From: a virus
Reading direction: 5' to 3' (one strand)
DNA: 27,988 bases
IMG/VR virus record: IMGVR_UViG_3300013108_000498
Location: 1-27,988 of that record
The notes under the pieces are model-generated. The model saw nothing but the letters and a program-made list of their open reading frames with translations, was not told the origin of the DNA and did not search any database. Shown here piece by piece: positions 7,788 through 16,196 of this stretch. Position numbers and translations under genes: made by a program. Positions within the stretch are counted from its first letter, which is position 1. Each line of letters starts with the position of its first letter.

Positions 7788-10254
7788 ATCCCAATTTAGT
7801 TCCTAACTCTTTATTTAAGGCATTTACCAGAGGAAGTGAGCTTGCAAGTTTTTCTCCATCCACATAAAGATTAATTGGTCCTGATGCAGCTGCGTTTTGG
7901 TTTCCACCATTCATTAAAGAAGATGCGATTGCCATCGCACTCATTCCTGGTGGAACCATTACAATTCCTTCATCATTTCGCACAATTGCTCGGGTGAAAG
8001 ATCCTCCACTATGTTTGGTTCCGAGAGTTTGCTTTAGGTTCTCAATAAGATCGTCGGTGTCACTCTCAAATATCTGCTTGGCTGCGGCTTCTCCGAAATG
8101 TTTTCGCAGAATTTGACCCACACGAGTTCCTTGGACTCCACCCAGAAGTGATGGATTGCCATTCCCCAAGAAACCTTTAGAATCATCATATTTTTGCTGG
8201 GCTTCGACAAATTGTTTTAAATCAAATGCTGCTAACTCGCGACCCGATTTTGATTGCAGTCGTTCTCGTATACCACCTGACATTTGTAAGGAGCGTTGCA
8301 GGTTGGCTGTCCCAGTACCGGCGAGATTGACACCCGCAATTGTAGTAGTTGCTTCAAACTCTTTGCCGAAAAAGGCGATAGTGTCTCCAAACTCTGAAAG
8401 TAAAAATTTTCCTGTTTCTCGAATAAAGCTCTTAACTTCGCTTTTTAACACCGCGATAATCCCTTTCAGTCCCCCACCTTGTGCCGCAGTTGCTTTTTGG
8501 ATTGTCGTAAAATAAGATGAAACAATCTCGTAACCATCTTTCACTTGCTGAGAAAAATAAGCAAAGTCACTGCTGAAACTACCAGTCGGTCCAAAATAGG
8601 TAGCCACAGTATTTATGGCGTCAGGGATCTTAACCTTCATAAATTTATAAAAGTCTTCAACATAAGATAACCACTGCCAACCCTCTTTTTTCTTCATAGT
8701 CCCTAACCAGGTACTGATTGTGTTGTCCAATCGATAAAGGTGGGTGGTTGTGTCTTTTATAAGATCATCCCATCTACCCCAATATTGTGAGACATAGACC
8801 AATGCAGCGATCAAGCCTGTGCCTGGGCTCGTGAACATCCCCAGCACAGGACTTAATATCCCCGAAAATTGCGATACGGCAAATGATGTAGCTACCAATT
8901 TTAGTTGAAATTTGGCAAAGTTTGTAATAGTTGATTTAGTTGGAGCATCTAGTTGATCCCACCATTTCACCACATCTTTTATGCGCAAAGCAAAGAAATT
9001 AAACATGTCGGTGATGCCTTTGCCGCCTTCACCGGACATCATAAATTTACCGAACTCTTTCATGATAGGTAAGAATTGGTTTCCAATAATTCGTGAGGTT
9101 CTTTCGAAAAATGCCGACCATCGTTCGGTAAGTTTCGCTCCTTGGTTTATCGCTTTATTTAAATTTTGTTGAGCAAGCTCAGCGGGTGTTAGTTTTTTTC
9201 TATATTTTTCGATTACACTATCGGGTGCTCCCATGGCTTGATAGAAAGTAGCCATATCTTTAAAGCCCATTTCTTGCATTATGTTCTTGCCACGGAACCG
9301 TCCGAACTGTTCGACCGACAACCCTGTGAGTTTAATGTTTTCCCTCAAGATTTCAATTCTTTCATTTTCGTCCGCCGCGAGCATCTTAACAGAATTTAAA
9401 TAGGGTCCACCCAAAAGCATATTTAGTTTAGCAGTTTTTTGAGCAGCTGATTCAAAGGTGTCAAAACCAGATGCGACACCAAGTAGTTCACCCATTTCAA
9501 CTCCAGTGGCTTTTGACTGTGCAGCTAGTTTATAAAAAACATCTTCTGCACTTCGACCCCAATGCATTAATTGTGGCATGATTGATGTATAATCACTTGC
9601 CATTTTTTGAGGGGCAATTCCCAAAGATAATGCAGATTTCGTCATCCTCGCGGTTGCCTTCTCCATTTCTTTATCTGTCATTCTTAGAGCTTTGCCCATA
9701 AGTTGATAGTTTTTTGCAGTTGTTTCTTGAGAAATTCCTAATCTTGTTAGTGAAGCAGTTTGTTGTGCGAGGGCTTTTTGGATCCTTGGAGAGAGATCTG
9801 AAAAATCAGAGTAAGACTCATGTAAAGCTGTAAAAGTTTTGGTAGCTTCTTCAGTGGACAACCCAAGACCACTAAGTGCGCCTTGCAAACTTATTGCAGC
9901 CTTAGCATATTGTTCTGTTTGTCCTGTTGCACGTTGTAAATTCGCTCGAAGGTCGTCCACTTTGGTGGCAGCATCTACAAAACTTTCAAACCAACCTTTG
10001 GTTCCGAATGCTTGGGCTGCTTTGGATGTGGCGTCCGAAAATTCTTCAAACGGCTCAGTCAGTTTCTCGACTGCACCCTGGAGTGCCTGGATAACTTTGG
10101 TCAGCCCTTCGGCGGCAGCGGCAGTACCAGCGACAGCTGCACCAGTTCCGGGGGCTAGGCTTTCAGCACCAACTGTTGCACCTGCATAAATCGCAGATCG
10201 ACCAAGAACCCCTAATCGACTTCGATTGCCACCACCACCAGGACCGTTAGCCAT
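7786..10254 (-). CDS. tail tape measure protein
   Basis: 822 residues. Length, alternating helical regions, a glycine/alanine-rich start (residues 1-50) and long amphipathic helices through 60-400 fit a tape measure protein, which sets tail length and is ejected ahead of the DNA. Typical stretches include TATRMTKSALSLG-like helices around 200-215, a domain with ERWSAFFERTSRIIGNQFLP near 380-400, and a more hydrophobic region at about 455-490 that may insert in the membrane. It follows the tail assembly chaperone pair and one small gene and precedes the tube initiator, the standard tail gene order. At about 0.15 nm per residue, the general rule for this family, the tail would be about 120 nm long. 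The start follows AGGAG within the end of the upstream gene. Confidence 0.88.
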   Translation of the reverse strand: MANGPGGGGNRSRLGVLGRSAIYAGATVGAESLAPGTGAAVAGTAAAAEGLTKVIQALQGAVEKLTEPFEEFSDATSKAAQAFGTKGWFESFVDAATKVDDLRANLQRATGQTEQYAKAAISLQGALSGLGLSTEEATKTFTALHESYSDFSDLSPRIQKALAQQTASLTRLGISQETTAKNYQLMGKALRMTDKEMEKATARMTKSALSLGIAPQKMASDYTSIMPQLMHWGRSAEDVFYKLAAQSKATGVEMGELLGVASGFDTFESAAQKTAKLNMLLGGPYLNSVKMLAADENERIEILRENIKLTGLSVEQFGRFRGKNIMQEMGFKDMATFYQAMGAPDSVIEKYRKKLTPAELAQQNLNKAINQGAKLTERWSAFFERTSRIIGNQFLPIMKEFGKFMMSGEGGKGITDMFNFFALRIKDVVKWWDQLDAPTKSTITNFAKFQLKLVATSFAVSQFSGILSPVLGMFTSPGTGLIAALVYVSQYWGRWDDLIKDTTTHLYRLDNTISTWLGTMKKKEGWQWLSYVEDFYKFMKVKIPDAINTVATYFGPTGSFSSDFAYFSQQVKDGYEIVSSYFTTIQKATAAQGGGLKGIIAVLKSEVKSFIRETGKFLLSEFGDTIAFFGKEFEATTTIAGVNLAGTGTANLQRSLQMSGGIRERLQSKSGRELAAFDLKQFVEAQQKYDDSKGFLGNGNPSLLGGVQGTRVGQILRKHFGEAAAKQIFESDTDDLIENLKQTLGTKHSGGSFTRAIVRNDEGIVMVPPGMSAMAIASSLMNGGNQNAAASGPINLYVDGEKLASSLPLVNALNKELGTKLG

Positions 10255-10260
10255 TTTTTA

Positions 10261-10527
10261 TTAATCTCCTAGAGGCCAGACAATTCCTGTTGAATTTTCA
10301 AAATTCTCAATCTTCTCTTCCAATAATGCTCGTTCAGTTTGGGTTGAAGAATGTTCTTTGCCATGCTCTAAATATTTTTCAAGAAATCTTTTTTCCTGCA
10401 ATAGTGTCTCCACAAAAGTGTTTACATATTTTTGACTTCCCTTAATAGAAATCGGCTGCGAAGCGAGTCCCATGGTAGCTTGCAAGATATTCTTTACAGT
10501 ATTTGAAAAATTGTTTATATCTTTCAC
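10261..10527 (-). CDS. small protein of unknown function between tail chaperone and tape measure
   Basis: 88 residues from a GTG start at 10527, chosen because GGAG lies eight bases upstream; an upstream in-frame TTG at 10557 would add ten residues but has no ribosome site. The protein is mostly helical and charged: an N-terminal helix (NNFSNTVKNILQATMG), a turn, then a coiled-coil-like helix (LLQEKRFLEKYLEHGKEH, ERALLEEKIENFE) and a short C-terminus ending IVWPLGD. It stands alone after a terminator with its own ACTATTTAA motif, so it may start a transcript that includes the tape measure. A tape-measure chaperone or minor tail role is only a guess from position. Confidence 0.75.
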   Translation of the reverse strand: MKDINNFSNTVKNILQATMGLASQPISIKGSQKYVNTFVETLLQEKRFLEKYLEHGKEHSSTQTERALLEEKIENFENSTGIVWPLGD

Positions 10528-10544
10528 AATAAAATCTCCATATA

Positions 10545-10554
10545 TTAAATAGTC
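10545..10554 (-). promoter_or_regulatory. recurrent motif GACTATTTAA, just after a terminator
   Basis: The coding strand reads GACTATTTAA, identical over ten bases to the copy before the gp13-like gene. Both copies lie a few bases after a terminator and 17-20 bases before a start codon, the place where a new promoter would be expected. Confidence 0.42.
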
Positions 10555-10560
10555 CAATGA

Positions 10561-10592
10561 TTAAAATAAAAAACCTCCATTACAGAGGTTTT
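10561..10592 (-). terminator. intrinsic terminator after the tail chaperone genes
   Basis: Minus-strand RNA forms AAAACCUC / GAGGUUUU (eight pairs) around the loop UGUAAUG, followed by UUAUUUU, so the 3' side carries six consecutive U. It begins a few bases after the stop of the 84-residue ORF. On the other strand the T tract is shorter. Confidence 0.75.
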
Positions 10593-10594
10593 AA

Positions 10595-10849
10595 TCAGGG
10601 TGCGCGATAAGGAAGAGAGGCATTTTTATTTTGCGACTTTTCCAAATCTTCTTTTTCTCTTTGGAATTCTTTACCTATGCGCTTGACCCACCACTCTCGT
10701 AGTTGGACGGGCAAACTGTAAGATTCGATAAAGCTCCATCCACCGTAATGCTTTAAATAAAAAAGCTGTTCGTAGACGTACTCGCTATACGAATCACTTA
10801 GGCCAAAAAAAGTTAGCCGAGAAAGGGATATCAGTTTCATTTTCGGCAC
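10595..10849 (-). CDS. tail assembly chaperone second ORF, likely made by +1 frameshift (gp51/GpT-like)
   Basis: 84-codon ORF overlapping the end of the gp26-like gene by 56 bases in the +1 frame. Its own possible starts (GTG at 10849, ATG at 10840) have no Shine-Dalgarno. A run of seven T in the shared region (10805-10811) lets tRNA-Phe slip from one UUU to the next in the +1 direction just before a UGG codon. Slippage would give a fusion of about 342 residues: 273 of the upstream protein plus 69 here. The helical segment YEQLFYLKHYGGWSFIESYS, then LPVQLREWW, and a charged C-terminus resemble the second part of tail chaperones. Long-tailed phages commonly make such a fusion between the tube and tape-measure genes (usually -1, -2 in Mu). 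Independent initiation or coupling remains possible. Confidence 0.7.
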   Translation of the reverse strand: MPKMKLISLSRLTFFGLSDSYSEYVYEQLFYLKHYGGWSFIESYSLPVQLREWWVKRIGKEFQREKEDLEKSQNKNASLPYRAP

Positions 10850-11624
10850 CGCAATTGCTGCATTCGAATTGAAACGTCATGTCTACATCTGGTCTTGCTC
10901 TATCATATTCTTTACGAAGATGAGTAGCATCCATGGCAGGCATTACATCCACAAATTCCTCGACTTTACTCCTTTCGACTACACCATTGAGAGAAACAAT
11001 AATCATCTTATATTGATCTGTCATTGTTGTGTCTGGTAATTTTAATTTTCGTCTTTTTTCGGACTGGGCTAAAAGATAAGACTCATCTTTTCCGGTTAAC
11101 AAACAACACTCTGCCTCAACTCCAGTCTTGGGGAGTTTGATGAAAAAAGTACCCCGTTCAGAGAAACGTATATCATCTGCTGTTTGTTTGGACACGATTT
11201 CATTAAGTTCAAAATCATGTTCCGCTGAATGTCCGCAATTATCACAAGAAATCTGTGCTTCATAGTTTGCTCCAAATCCGCTAATTCGGGCAGCGACTAC
11301 CAGAGCATTTTTATCTCCTGTGAACATTTCATCAGCTTTGATACTCTTATCAAGTAAAAGGCTCTCAAGCATTCTATCAATGGCGATCCCTTTTTTCAAG
11401 AGAGCTTTTGATGTGAGAATGTCGGTTTCTTTTGCACTCATATATCTCATCTCAACTTCTTCTACATTATGTAGAGGGTGGTGAGGTGGATAAAATTTGC
11501 CCTTTGTAGGCAGTTCTACAAATTCAGTGGGTATTACAAAATTTAAAAGTGAATTTGAATTTTCGATTGGCGGCGTATCGCCTTCTGATTGAACCCCTAG
11601 TCGAGATTCATTATTTCGTGGCAT
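10794..11624 (-). CDS. 26: gp26-like baseplate / tail assembly chaperone protein with zinc-ribbon cysteines
   Basis: 276 residues, of the T4 gp26 (T4 base plate protein) family: FVELPTKGKFYPPHHPL at 35-51, RYMSAKETDILTS at 60-72 and the helical stretch after it are typical. Two cysteine knuckles, CDNC (127-130) and CSNC (255-258), could bind one zinc ion. It lies directly after the tube gene and upstream of the tape measure, the position of GpG-type tail chaperones; T4 gp26 itself is tied to baseplate hub assembly. The last codons cross a T7 run that may shift a fraction of ribosomes into the downstream ORF. The start has AGAGG nine bases upstream, preceded by a 53-base AT-rich gap in which I see no clear terminator. 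Confidence 0.82.
   Translation of the reverse strand: MPRNNESRLGVQSEGDTPPIENSNSLLNFVIPTEFVELPTKGKFYPPHHPLHNVEEVEMRYMSAKETDILTSKALLKKGIAIDRMLESLLLDKSIKADEMFTGDKNALVVAARISGFGANYEAQISCDNCGHSAEHDFELNEIVSKQTADDIRFSERGTFFIKLPKTGVEAECCLLTGKDESYLLAQSEKRRKLKLPDTTMTDQYKMIIVSLNGVVERSKVEEFVDVMPAMDATHLRKEYDRARPDVDMTFQFECSNCGAENETDIPFSANFFWPK
10805..10811 (-). other. candidate +1 ribosomal frameshift site (U7 before UGG)
   Basis: Codons read AAC UUU UUU UGG in the gp26-like frame. Moving one base forward keeps UUU in the P site and continues GGC CUA AGU into the 84-codon ORF. The gp26 frame stops three codons later. Confidence 0.5.
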
Positions 11625-11677
11625 GTTTACCTCTGTTTTTAAAAAGTTTTAAAATTTTATTTTCCTTGTGTGTAAAA

Positions 11678-12214
11678 TTAGACGGATAAATTAGATGGCA
11701 GCTTGCCAACTGGTTCCATAAATTCAACACCAGCATTATCATACCTCAAACTGACTGCAATGTTTAGCATTGTTTCGTTTTCATATGATAAGTCTCCAAA
11801 AGTCGCACTCTTGATCCAGGCATTTTTGATAAACCACTTTTCTTTTACATTACCATCAGCATCAATTGTTTGAATTTCAATTTGCCGCATAGCTTCCGTT
11901 GCCTTCTTTTTTGAGATAGTATCATAGCTTGTTGCAGAAGGAAGTTTATATCCTGAATTTTCAAGAAGCCCCATAATTTGGCGGGTTCCATTGTCTGCAT
12001 CACCTACTGTATCAACAATTGTAAAATCAATCTCATTCCATGTGACGCGACCAGGATAATAAAAGGTGTGATTAAGATATTGATGCGGTGTCTCCCCTAT
12101 AGTAAACGAAGGTTTTTTAACCGACTTTATAAGATATGGTTGAAAACCAGTAATTAGTAGTAGAAACCTATATGAACGCTTAGGTTCTAATTGTGCGTCA
12201 TTCCAAAATGCCAT
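11678..12214 (-). CDS. 19: tail tube protein (gp19-like)
   Basis: 178 residues, close to T4 gp19 (163). The tube protein stacks into hexameric rings inside the sheath and forms the channel for DNA. Recognisable parts are the N-terminal strand FLLLITGFQPYLIKSVKKPS (18-37), the central YYPGRVTWNEIDFTIVD, and the C-terminal WIKSATFGDLSYENE followed by MLNIAVSLRYD, which ends in the strand typical of tube proteins. It follows the sheath gene with 42 bases between, as in T4 and most contractile phages. AGGAGAGG stands before the ATG, one of the strongest ribosome sites in the window, in keeping with a protein needed in high copy. Confidence 0.92.
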   Translation of the reverse strand: MAFWNDAQLEPKRSYRFLLLITGFQPYLIKSVKKPSFTIGETPHQYLNHTFYYPGRVTWNEIDFTIVDTVGDADNGTRQIMGLLENSGYKLPSATSYDTISKKKATEAMRQIEIQTIDADGNVKEKWFIKNAWIKSATFGDLSYENETMLNIAVSLRYDNAGVEFMEPVGKLPSNLSV

Positions 12215-12232
12215 TTATTATCCTCTCCTAAA

Positions 12233-12252
12233 AATAAGTAGTTGCTACTTAT
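12233..12252 (-). promoter_or_regulatory. perfect 8-bp inverted repeat between sheath and tube genes
   Basis: ATAAGTAG and CTACTTAT form a perfect hairpin with a three-base loop; on the minus strand it is followed by five T and then the tube ribosome site. The 3' arm reads ACTACTTATT, one base away from the recurrent ACTATTTATT motif. It may be a weak terminator, an mRNA stabiliser or a binding site. Confidence 0.4.
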
Positions 12253-12256
12253 CAAT

Positions 12257-15217
12257 TTAATCCTCAAAAGCCGCCCCAGAGTTTGTAATTACAAAGTCAA
12301 TTGCAATAAACTCAATGGATTTAGCAGGCTTAAGATAAATCTTTGCATACATAATATTCCTATCAATTAAGTCAGGTGTTGTAGTTGTTTTATCTAGTTT
12401 CACTTTGAAGTCTTCTAGTCCTAAACGAGTTTTTACACTGTCTAAGAATGGAATAACTTGACTTGTAAACCGATGCCACGTTACTTCAACATTCTGGTCG
12501 AAAAGCAATCGAGCTGCCATACGTGAAATCTCTTTCTTTAGATAAATCATCAATCGGCGTACATTCACTCGGTCTAGAGCAGATGGCGTCTTTTGAAGCG
12601 TCTTTTGTCCAAAAATAACGATTCCTTCTGCTGGGAAAGATGCTATAGGATTAATGTTTGCCTCGTATAAATCATCTCTATCCTTAGAAGTTAAGCGTTG
12701 TTTCACACCAATTACAGGAAGACCGGCAGACCCTTCGGTTAAGCCACCTCTTGTAAAACCAGCGGGAGCGAACCACAATTCTGAATCTGTTTGCGCACTT
12801 GAATACGTGCCAACCGCTGCAATCGATGGTGGACCCCAAAAATCAAGCCCACTATTCTCATCAACATATCGCAACCATGGGAAGTATGTTACTCCGTAAC
12901 TGTTATTAATAACTCTGTCATCTAACGTTGACACAGCGGTTGAAACAGAGCCGCGAATGGCACTATTAGAATCGCTAGAGTAATAAGCTGACCGATCCTC
13001 GCGTGGCGTATAGTTTCCAGCAATATCAATTACTGCTAAGGAATCGCCTCGATTCTCACTTACATTTAGAATATGATTTGTAATTCCGCTTGTAGTAATT
13101 CCCGGTGCTGTCATCATATTGCACTCTACAACTTCTGGGTCTGCGCAAGAATCAATTGCCATTTTTACCGAGTTAAAAGCATAACTTGTAGTTTCAGTAA
13201 ATGTTGTTGAGTTATTTCCGCCAAGACTCCAATCATTGAAAGGATCTCTTTCTTCAATATCTACGCCGTCAAACCCACCAAATAATGGCATCGTAAACTT
13301 AGTAAAATCTGCATCCAGAACACCCTTGTATGTGGGTGAAGAACCGGTAGAGGTTAAAGAAACTCCCGCACGGCGAGAACCAGAAACCCAATAGGCAGTG
13401 GCAGATGCTGTTGTTGCTGTAATTCCAGAAGTAATAGTAGAATGACGTGTCACATCATCCAGTGTAAACACATACTCATACTCTGTAGGACCGGAAGTTG
13501 TGTTTGATGGGGTTGCTGCGCCTGGGTCTGCAACCCTTAAGTCATCTGGCAAACCTCCGACCACATCCACATAAGAAGGTTCAAAGCGTGTCGAACTTCC
13601 AGAAATAGTGGTATCAAGACCAAAATAAGCATCAGTTGGTGATGACAAGTTGCCATTTTCTGTAGTGTGTCGTAGGTATGTCTTCGGGTACAAAAATGCA
13701 CCTTGGAAATTACCGAGGAACTGTACAATCCCATGTCCACTTCCACCCCCATATTGCTCCAAGACTGCGTTTGTGTTAGCGCCCGCAGTAATTCCCGCAT
13801 TGTTTGGAGTCAAGGTGTGTGTAAGTGTATCCGCCGATGCGGTAACTCCAAATCCACGGAAACGTAGTGGACCATAATAACCAAAAGGTAATGTTTCTTC
13901 AGGAATTGCGCCTGCATCTACATCTGAGTGCATTACAATATAAACATATTTTGATTTATTTGCAAAATTGCCATATTCCCGATATCGCCTATCCGTATCA
14001 CTCCACTCTACATACGAATCACCAATCTTTCGGGCGACATAGTTAGCAGAATTTGGATTAAGATTACAATTGGTAAAACTCTCTAGAACAGTTGGGTCAT
14101 TATCACTATCTTTTGAGGATCGAATTTCTACTGTGAAGCTGCCAAATGGTGAAAATTCATTGGCTGCGGCATTAAGATCTCGAATAGAAATCTTAAGATT
14201 TTTTTGATTCCATGAACCGCCCTCAAGACTCCTAAACCTAAATAACTTGTTGATATTGTTATTAAGGGGTCCAAATGTACTATAGTTTCCTAAATCTTGA
14301 GAAATAACCCAACCCGTCGATGCTTTAATTAAACTAGATTGATTAACATTAGTATCAGTGACACTGTTGGCTAGAGGTAAGATTACACCGAAGACTCGGC
14401 TGTCACTCCCGCCCGTATTTGTTATGAATTCATCAACGGCTCTGTCATATGTTTCCCCAAGCACGTAACTTTTACGATTGGCTGTGGCATATTGTCGATT
14501 GTTGGGGTCGATGAGCGTAGGGTTGGTATTAAAAACTTTCCTAATATATTTTTTAGAATTTTCATTGAAGTTGAAACTGATAGTTTCAGCAACTCCACCA
14601 GCAGAACCACTCCTAACCTGTGCCAGAAACTCTATTCCTGTTCCTCGACTTTGAATTAGATGCCCTGCGGAAGCAGTTGTTGTAGTTCCACCCATGGTTC
14701 CAGAAAGATCAATTCGTCCAGTATCACAATAAAAAGTTGCTGCGAGTGTACCGGTTGCAGGCGTGGTCGCGGGCGAACTAGCTGAATTAATCAACCACAA
14801 TCCAAATGCACCACCATTTGCGTAGGCTCCATCGTGTGAACCGCCAATTTTCCAACCTGCGACACCGCCGGTTGTTGCGTCTGTATTTGCTTTACCAAGG
14901 AGTCTAACAAATGTAACTGGGTTATTATTTCTAAGCCACGCTTGAGCAGCATAAGCGCCATATGTGGGGGATAATCCAAATACACCATCCCTCCAAATAT
15001 CTCCTGTTTTGTTGCCCGCTTGAGGCATACCAAAAATTTCTACAAATTCCGAAAATGAATCGACTTTTGTGGGGCGCAATGCAGGCCCTCGTAATGTTGT
15101 CCCTACAATTACCGGTCCTACTGGTTCCGGTGATTGGGGTAGTTGGGAATTGTCAATTTCTGCAATCTGAATTCCAGGTGAAATAAATCTAAATTTATCA
15201 ACGCCAGTTTTAGCCAT
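12257..15217 (-). CDS. 18: tail sheath protein (gp18-like), unusually long
   Basis: 986 residues against 659 in T4 gp18. The N-terminus FRFISPGIQIAEIDNSQLP (9-27) followed by GPVIVGTTLRGPALRPT (about 34-50) and SFSEFVEIFG is the standard sheath start. The C-terminal 150 residues form the conserved core: FPAEGIVIFGQKTLQ, SALDRVNVRRLMIYLKKEI, and the final strand that joins neighbouring subunits (IEFIAIDFVITNSG). The region between about 130 and 700 is much longer than in T4, rich in G, S, T and N, and likely carries extra surface domains that decorate the tail. The gene starts after AAGGAG. A large leader (83 bases) with an ACTATTTATT motif precedes it, so it may be the head of a transcript. 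Confidence 0.94.
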   Translation of the reverse strand: MAKTGVDKFRFISPGIQIAEIDNSQLPQSPEPVGPVIVGTTLRGPALRPTKVDSFSEFVEIFGMPQAGNKTGDIWRDGVFGLSPTYGAYAAQAWLRNNNPVTFVRLLGKANTDATTGGVAGWKIGGSHDGAYANGGAFGLWLINSASSPATTPATGTLAATFYCDTGRIDLSGTMGGTTTTASAGHLIQSRGTGIEFLAQVRSGSAGGVAETISFNFNENSKKYIRKVFNTNPTLIDPNNRQYATANRKSYVLGETYDRAVDEFITNTGGSDSRVFGVILPLANSVTDTNVNQSSLIKASTGWVISQDLGNYSTFGPLNNNINKLFRFRSLEGGSWNQKNLKISIRDLNAAANEFSPFGSFTVEIRSSKDSDNDPTVLESFTNCNLNPNSANYVARKIGDSYVEWSDTDRRYREYGNFANKSKYVYIVMHSDVDAGAIPEETLPFGYYGPLRFRGFGVTASADTLTHTLTPNNAGITAGANTNAVLEQYGGGSGHGIVQFLGNFQGAFLYPKTYLRHTTENGNLSSPTDAYFGLDTTISGSSTRFEPSYVDVVGGLPDDLRVADPGAATPSNTTSGPTEYEYVFTLDDVTRHSTITSGITATTASATAYWVSGSRRAGVSLTSTGSSPTYKGVLDADFTKFTMPLFGGFDGVDIEERDPFNDWSLGGNNSTTFTETTSYAFNSVKMAIDSCADPEVVECNMMTAPGITTSGITNHILNVSENRGDSLAVIDIAGNYTPREDRSAYYSSDSNSAIRGSVSTAVSTLDDRVINNSYGVTYFPWLRYVDENSGLDFWGPPSIAAVGTYSSAQTDSELWFAPAGFTRGGLTEGSAGLPVIGVKQRLTSKDRDDLYEANINPIASFPAEGIVIFGQKTLQKTPSALDRVNVRRLMIYLKKEISRMAARLLFDQNVEVTWHRFTSQVIPFLDSVKTRLGLEDFKVKLDKTTTTPDLIDRNIMYAKIYLKPAKSIEFIAIDFVITNSGAAFED

Positions 15218-15260
15218 CTATGTGAATCTCCTTGTTAGGTATAAAATACTTAATTTCTCT

Positions 15261-15270
15261 AATAAATAGT
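15261..15270 (-). promoter_or_regulatory. recurrent motif ACTATTTATT before the sheath gene
   Basis: Identical over ten bases to the copy before the scaffold gene. It lies 43 bases before the sheath ATG in an 83-base gap without other strong signals. Confidence 0.38.
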
Positions 15271-15300
15271 AGGTTATTGCCGCAAAAGCCAAATGAAACT

Positions 15301-16194
15301 CTAAGGCTCATATTTTCCGTTTTTCCAGTCAGGCTCATCACCAAATATAGTTCTTTCGCGTGGTATACTAACCTGGACTGCGTTTTCTCTAATAACAATA
15401 TTGGGTTGTTTAGCGTTTGCAGTAGCTCCAACCAAATAACCAAGTACGTTTACTGTTATTTGAGTCTCATATATTCTTGGTTCTTCCCCCAATTGATTAA
15501 GATTGTTTGTGACATTAAAATTTTGATCCATAAACGCTTCATATCGATGACCGTCATGACCAATAAGGACTTTATAGTTTATACCGCCCGTGTTCACAAT
15601 ATAAGGTTGCAAGATTTCATTCATTTGTTGTTGATATTCCGTTCTAGCGGTTATAACATACTTAATTTCAACATATACTGGCATCGGAACCGTAATCGTT
15701 TCATAAACGATTTTTTTGTTCTTTTTTTTGCTAGGAAAATTAATTTGTTGACCACCAGTTGCACCCGCATTACCTGCGATCTTGCTTGCTTTCCTATATG
15801 CGTCTGCGTTTAAAAAATTTGAGGTCTTTTCTTGGTTGACCCTTCTCGCAATTGTTACTGAGCCACCTTTGTTGTCGGGGACTGGTGGGACATTACCATA
15901 AAAAACACCCTTTTTTTGGGGGTTTTTGTTGATACTATCTCTCTGCACGGTTATCATTGGAAATATCAAAGCACCATCAGAATCTCTTAAGTTTTTATCA
16001 TTTTTGACCTGCCAAGAACGCTCACCAGCGACCCACACAGTTGGAACTTTCTTAAACCCTTTGTTAGTTGTACAAAAGACATTCATTTGATCTTCAACCC
16101 AGCTAACCACAGCGTAATCAATGGTTTCAAAAGTCGAAGGCTTAAAAGGCATAATCTTTTCAATTGTGCCACTAACATTGCTGATATCTTTCAT
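15301..16194 (-). CDS. 15: tail terminator / proximal sheath stabiliser (gp15-like)
   Basis: 297 residues (T4 gp15 has 272). gp15 forms the ring that closes the tail and joins it to the neck. The first part has KKVPTVWVAGERSWQVKNDK and GALIFPMITVQRDSI, matching the early gp15 strands; the second has YVEIKYVITARTEYQQQMNE, then ILQPYIVNTG and the strand with GHDGHRYEAFMD, corresponding to the gp15 stretch ending in PYFQPHFN. A lysine-rich loop (KKKNK) lies between about residues 150 and 160. It begins two bases after the gp14-like stop, with GGTAAG as a weak ribosome site, and is followed by the sheath gene, so neck and tail genes are continuous here. Confidence 0.85.
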   Translation of the reverse strand: MKDISNVSGTIEKIMPFKPSTFETIDYAVVSWVEDQMNVFCTTNKGFKKVPTVWVAGERSWQVKNDKNLRDSDGALIFPMITVQRDSINKNPQKKGVFYGNVPPVPDNKGGSVTIARRVNQEKTSNFLNADAYRKASKIAGNAGATGGQQINFPSKKKNKKIVYETITVPMPVYVEIKYVITARTEYQQQMNEILQPYIVNTGGINYKVLIGHDGHRYEAFMDQNFNVTNNLNQLGEEPRIYETQITVNVLGYLVGATANAKQPNIVIRENAVQVSIPRERTIFGDEPDWKNGKYEP

Positions 16195-16196
16195 AA

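Noticed and set aside
13537-15033. Several 60-90-codon minus-strand ORFs in other frames of the sheath gene
   Set aside because: Shadow frames within a 986-residue gene with clear conserved ends; no ribosome sites matched.
15232-15813. 193-codon plus-strand ORF opposite the gp15-like gene
   Set aside because: It lies antisense to a well-supported gene, its product is rich in F, I, L and Y with no domain, and all confident genes are on the minus strand.
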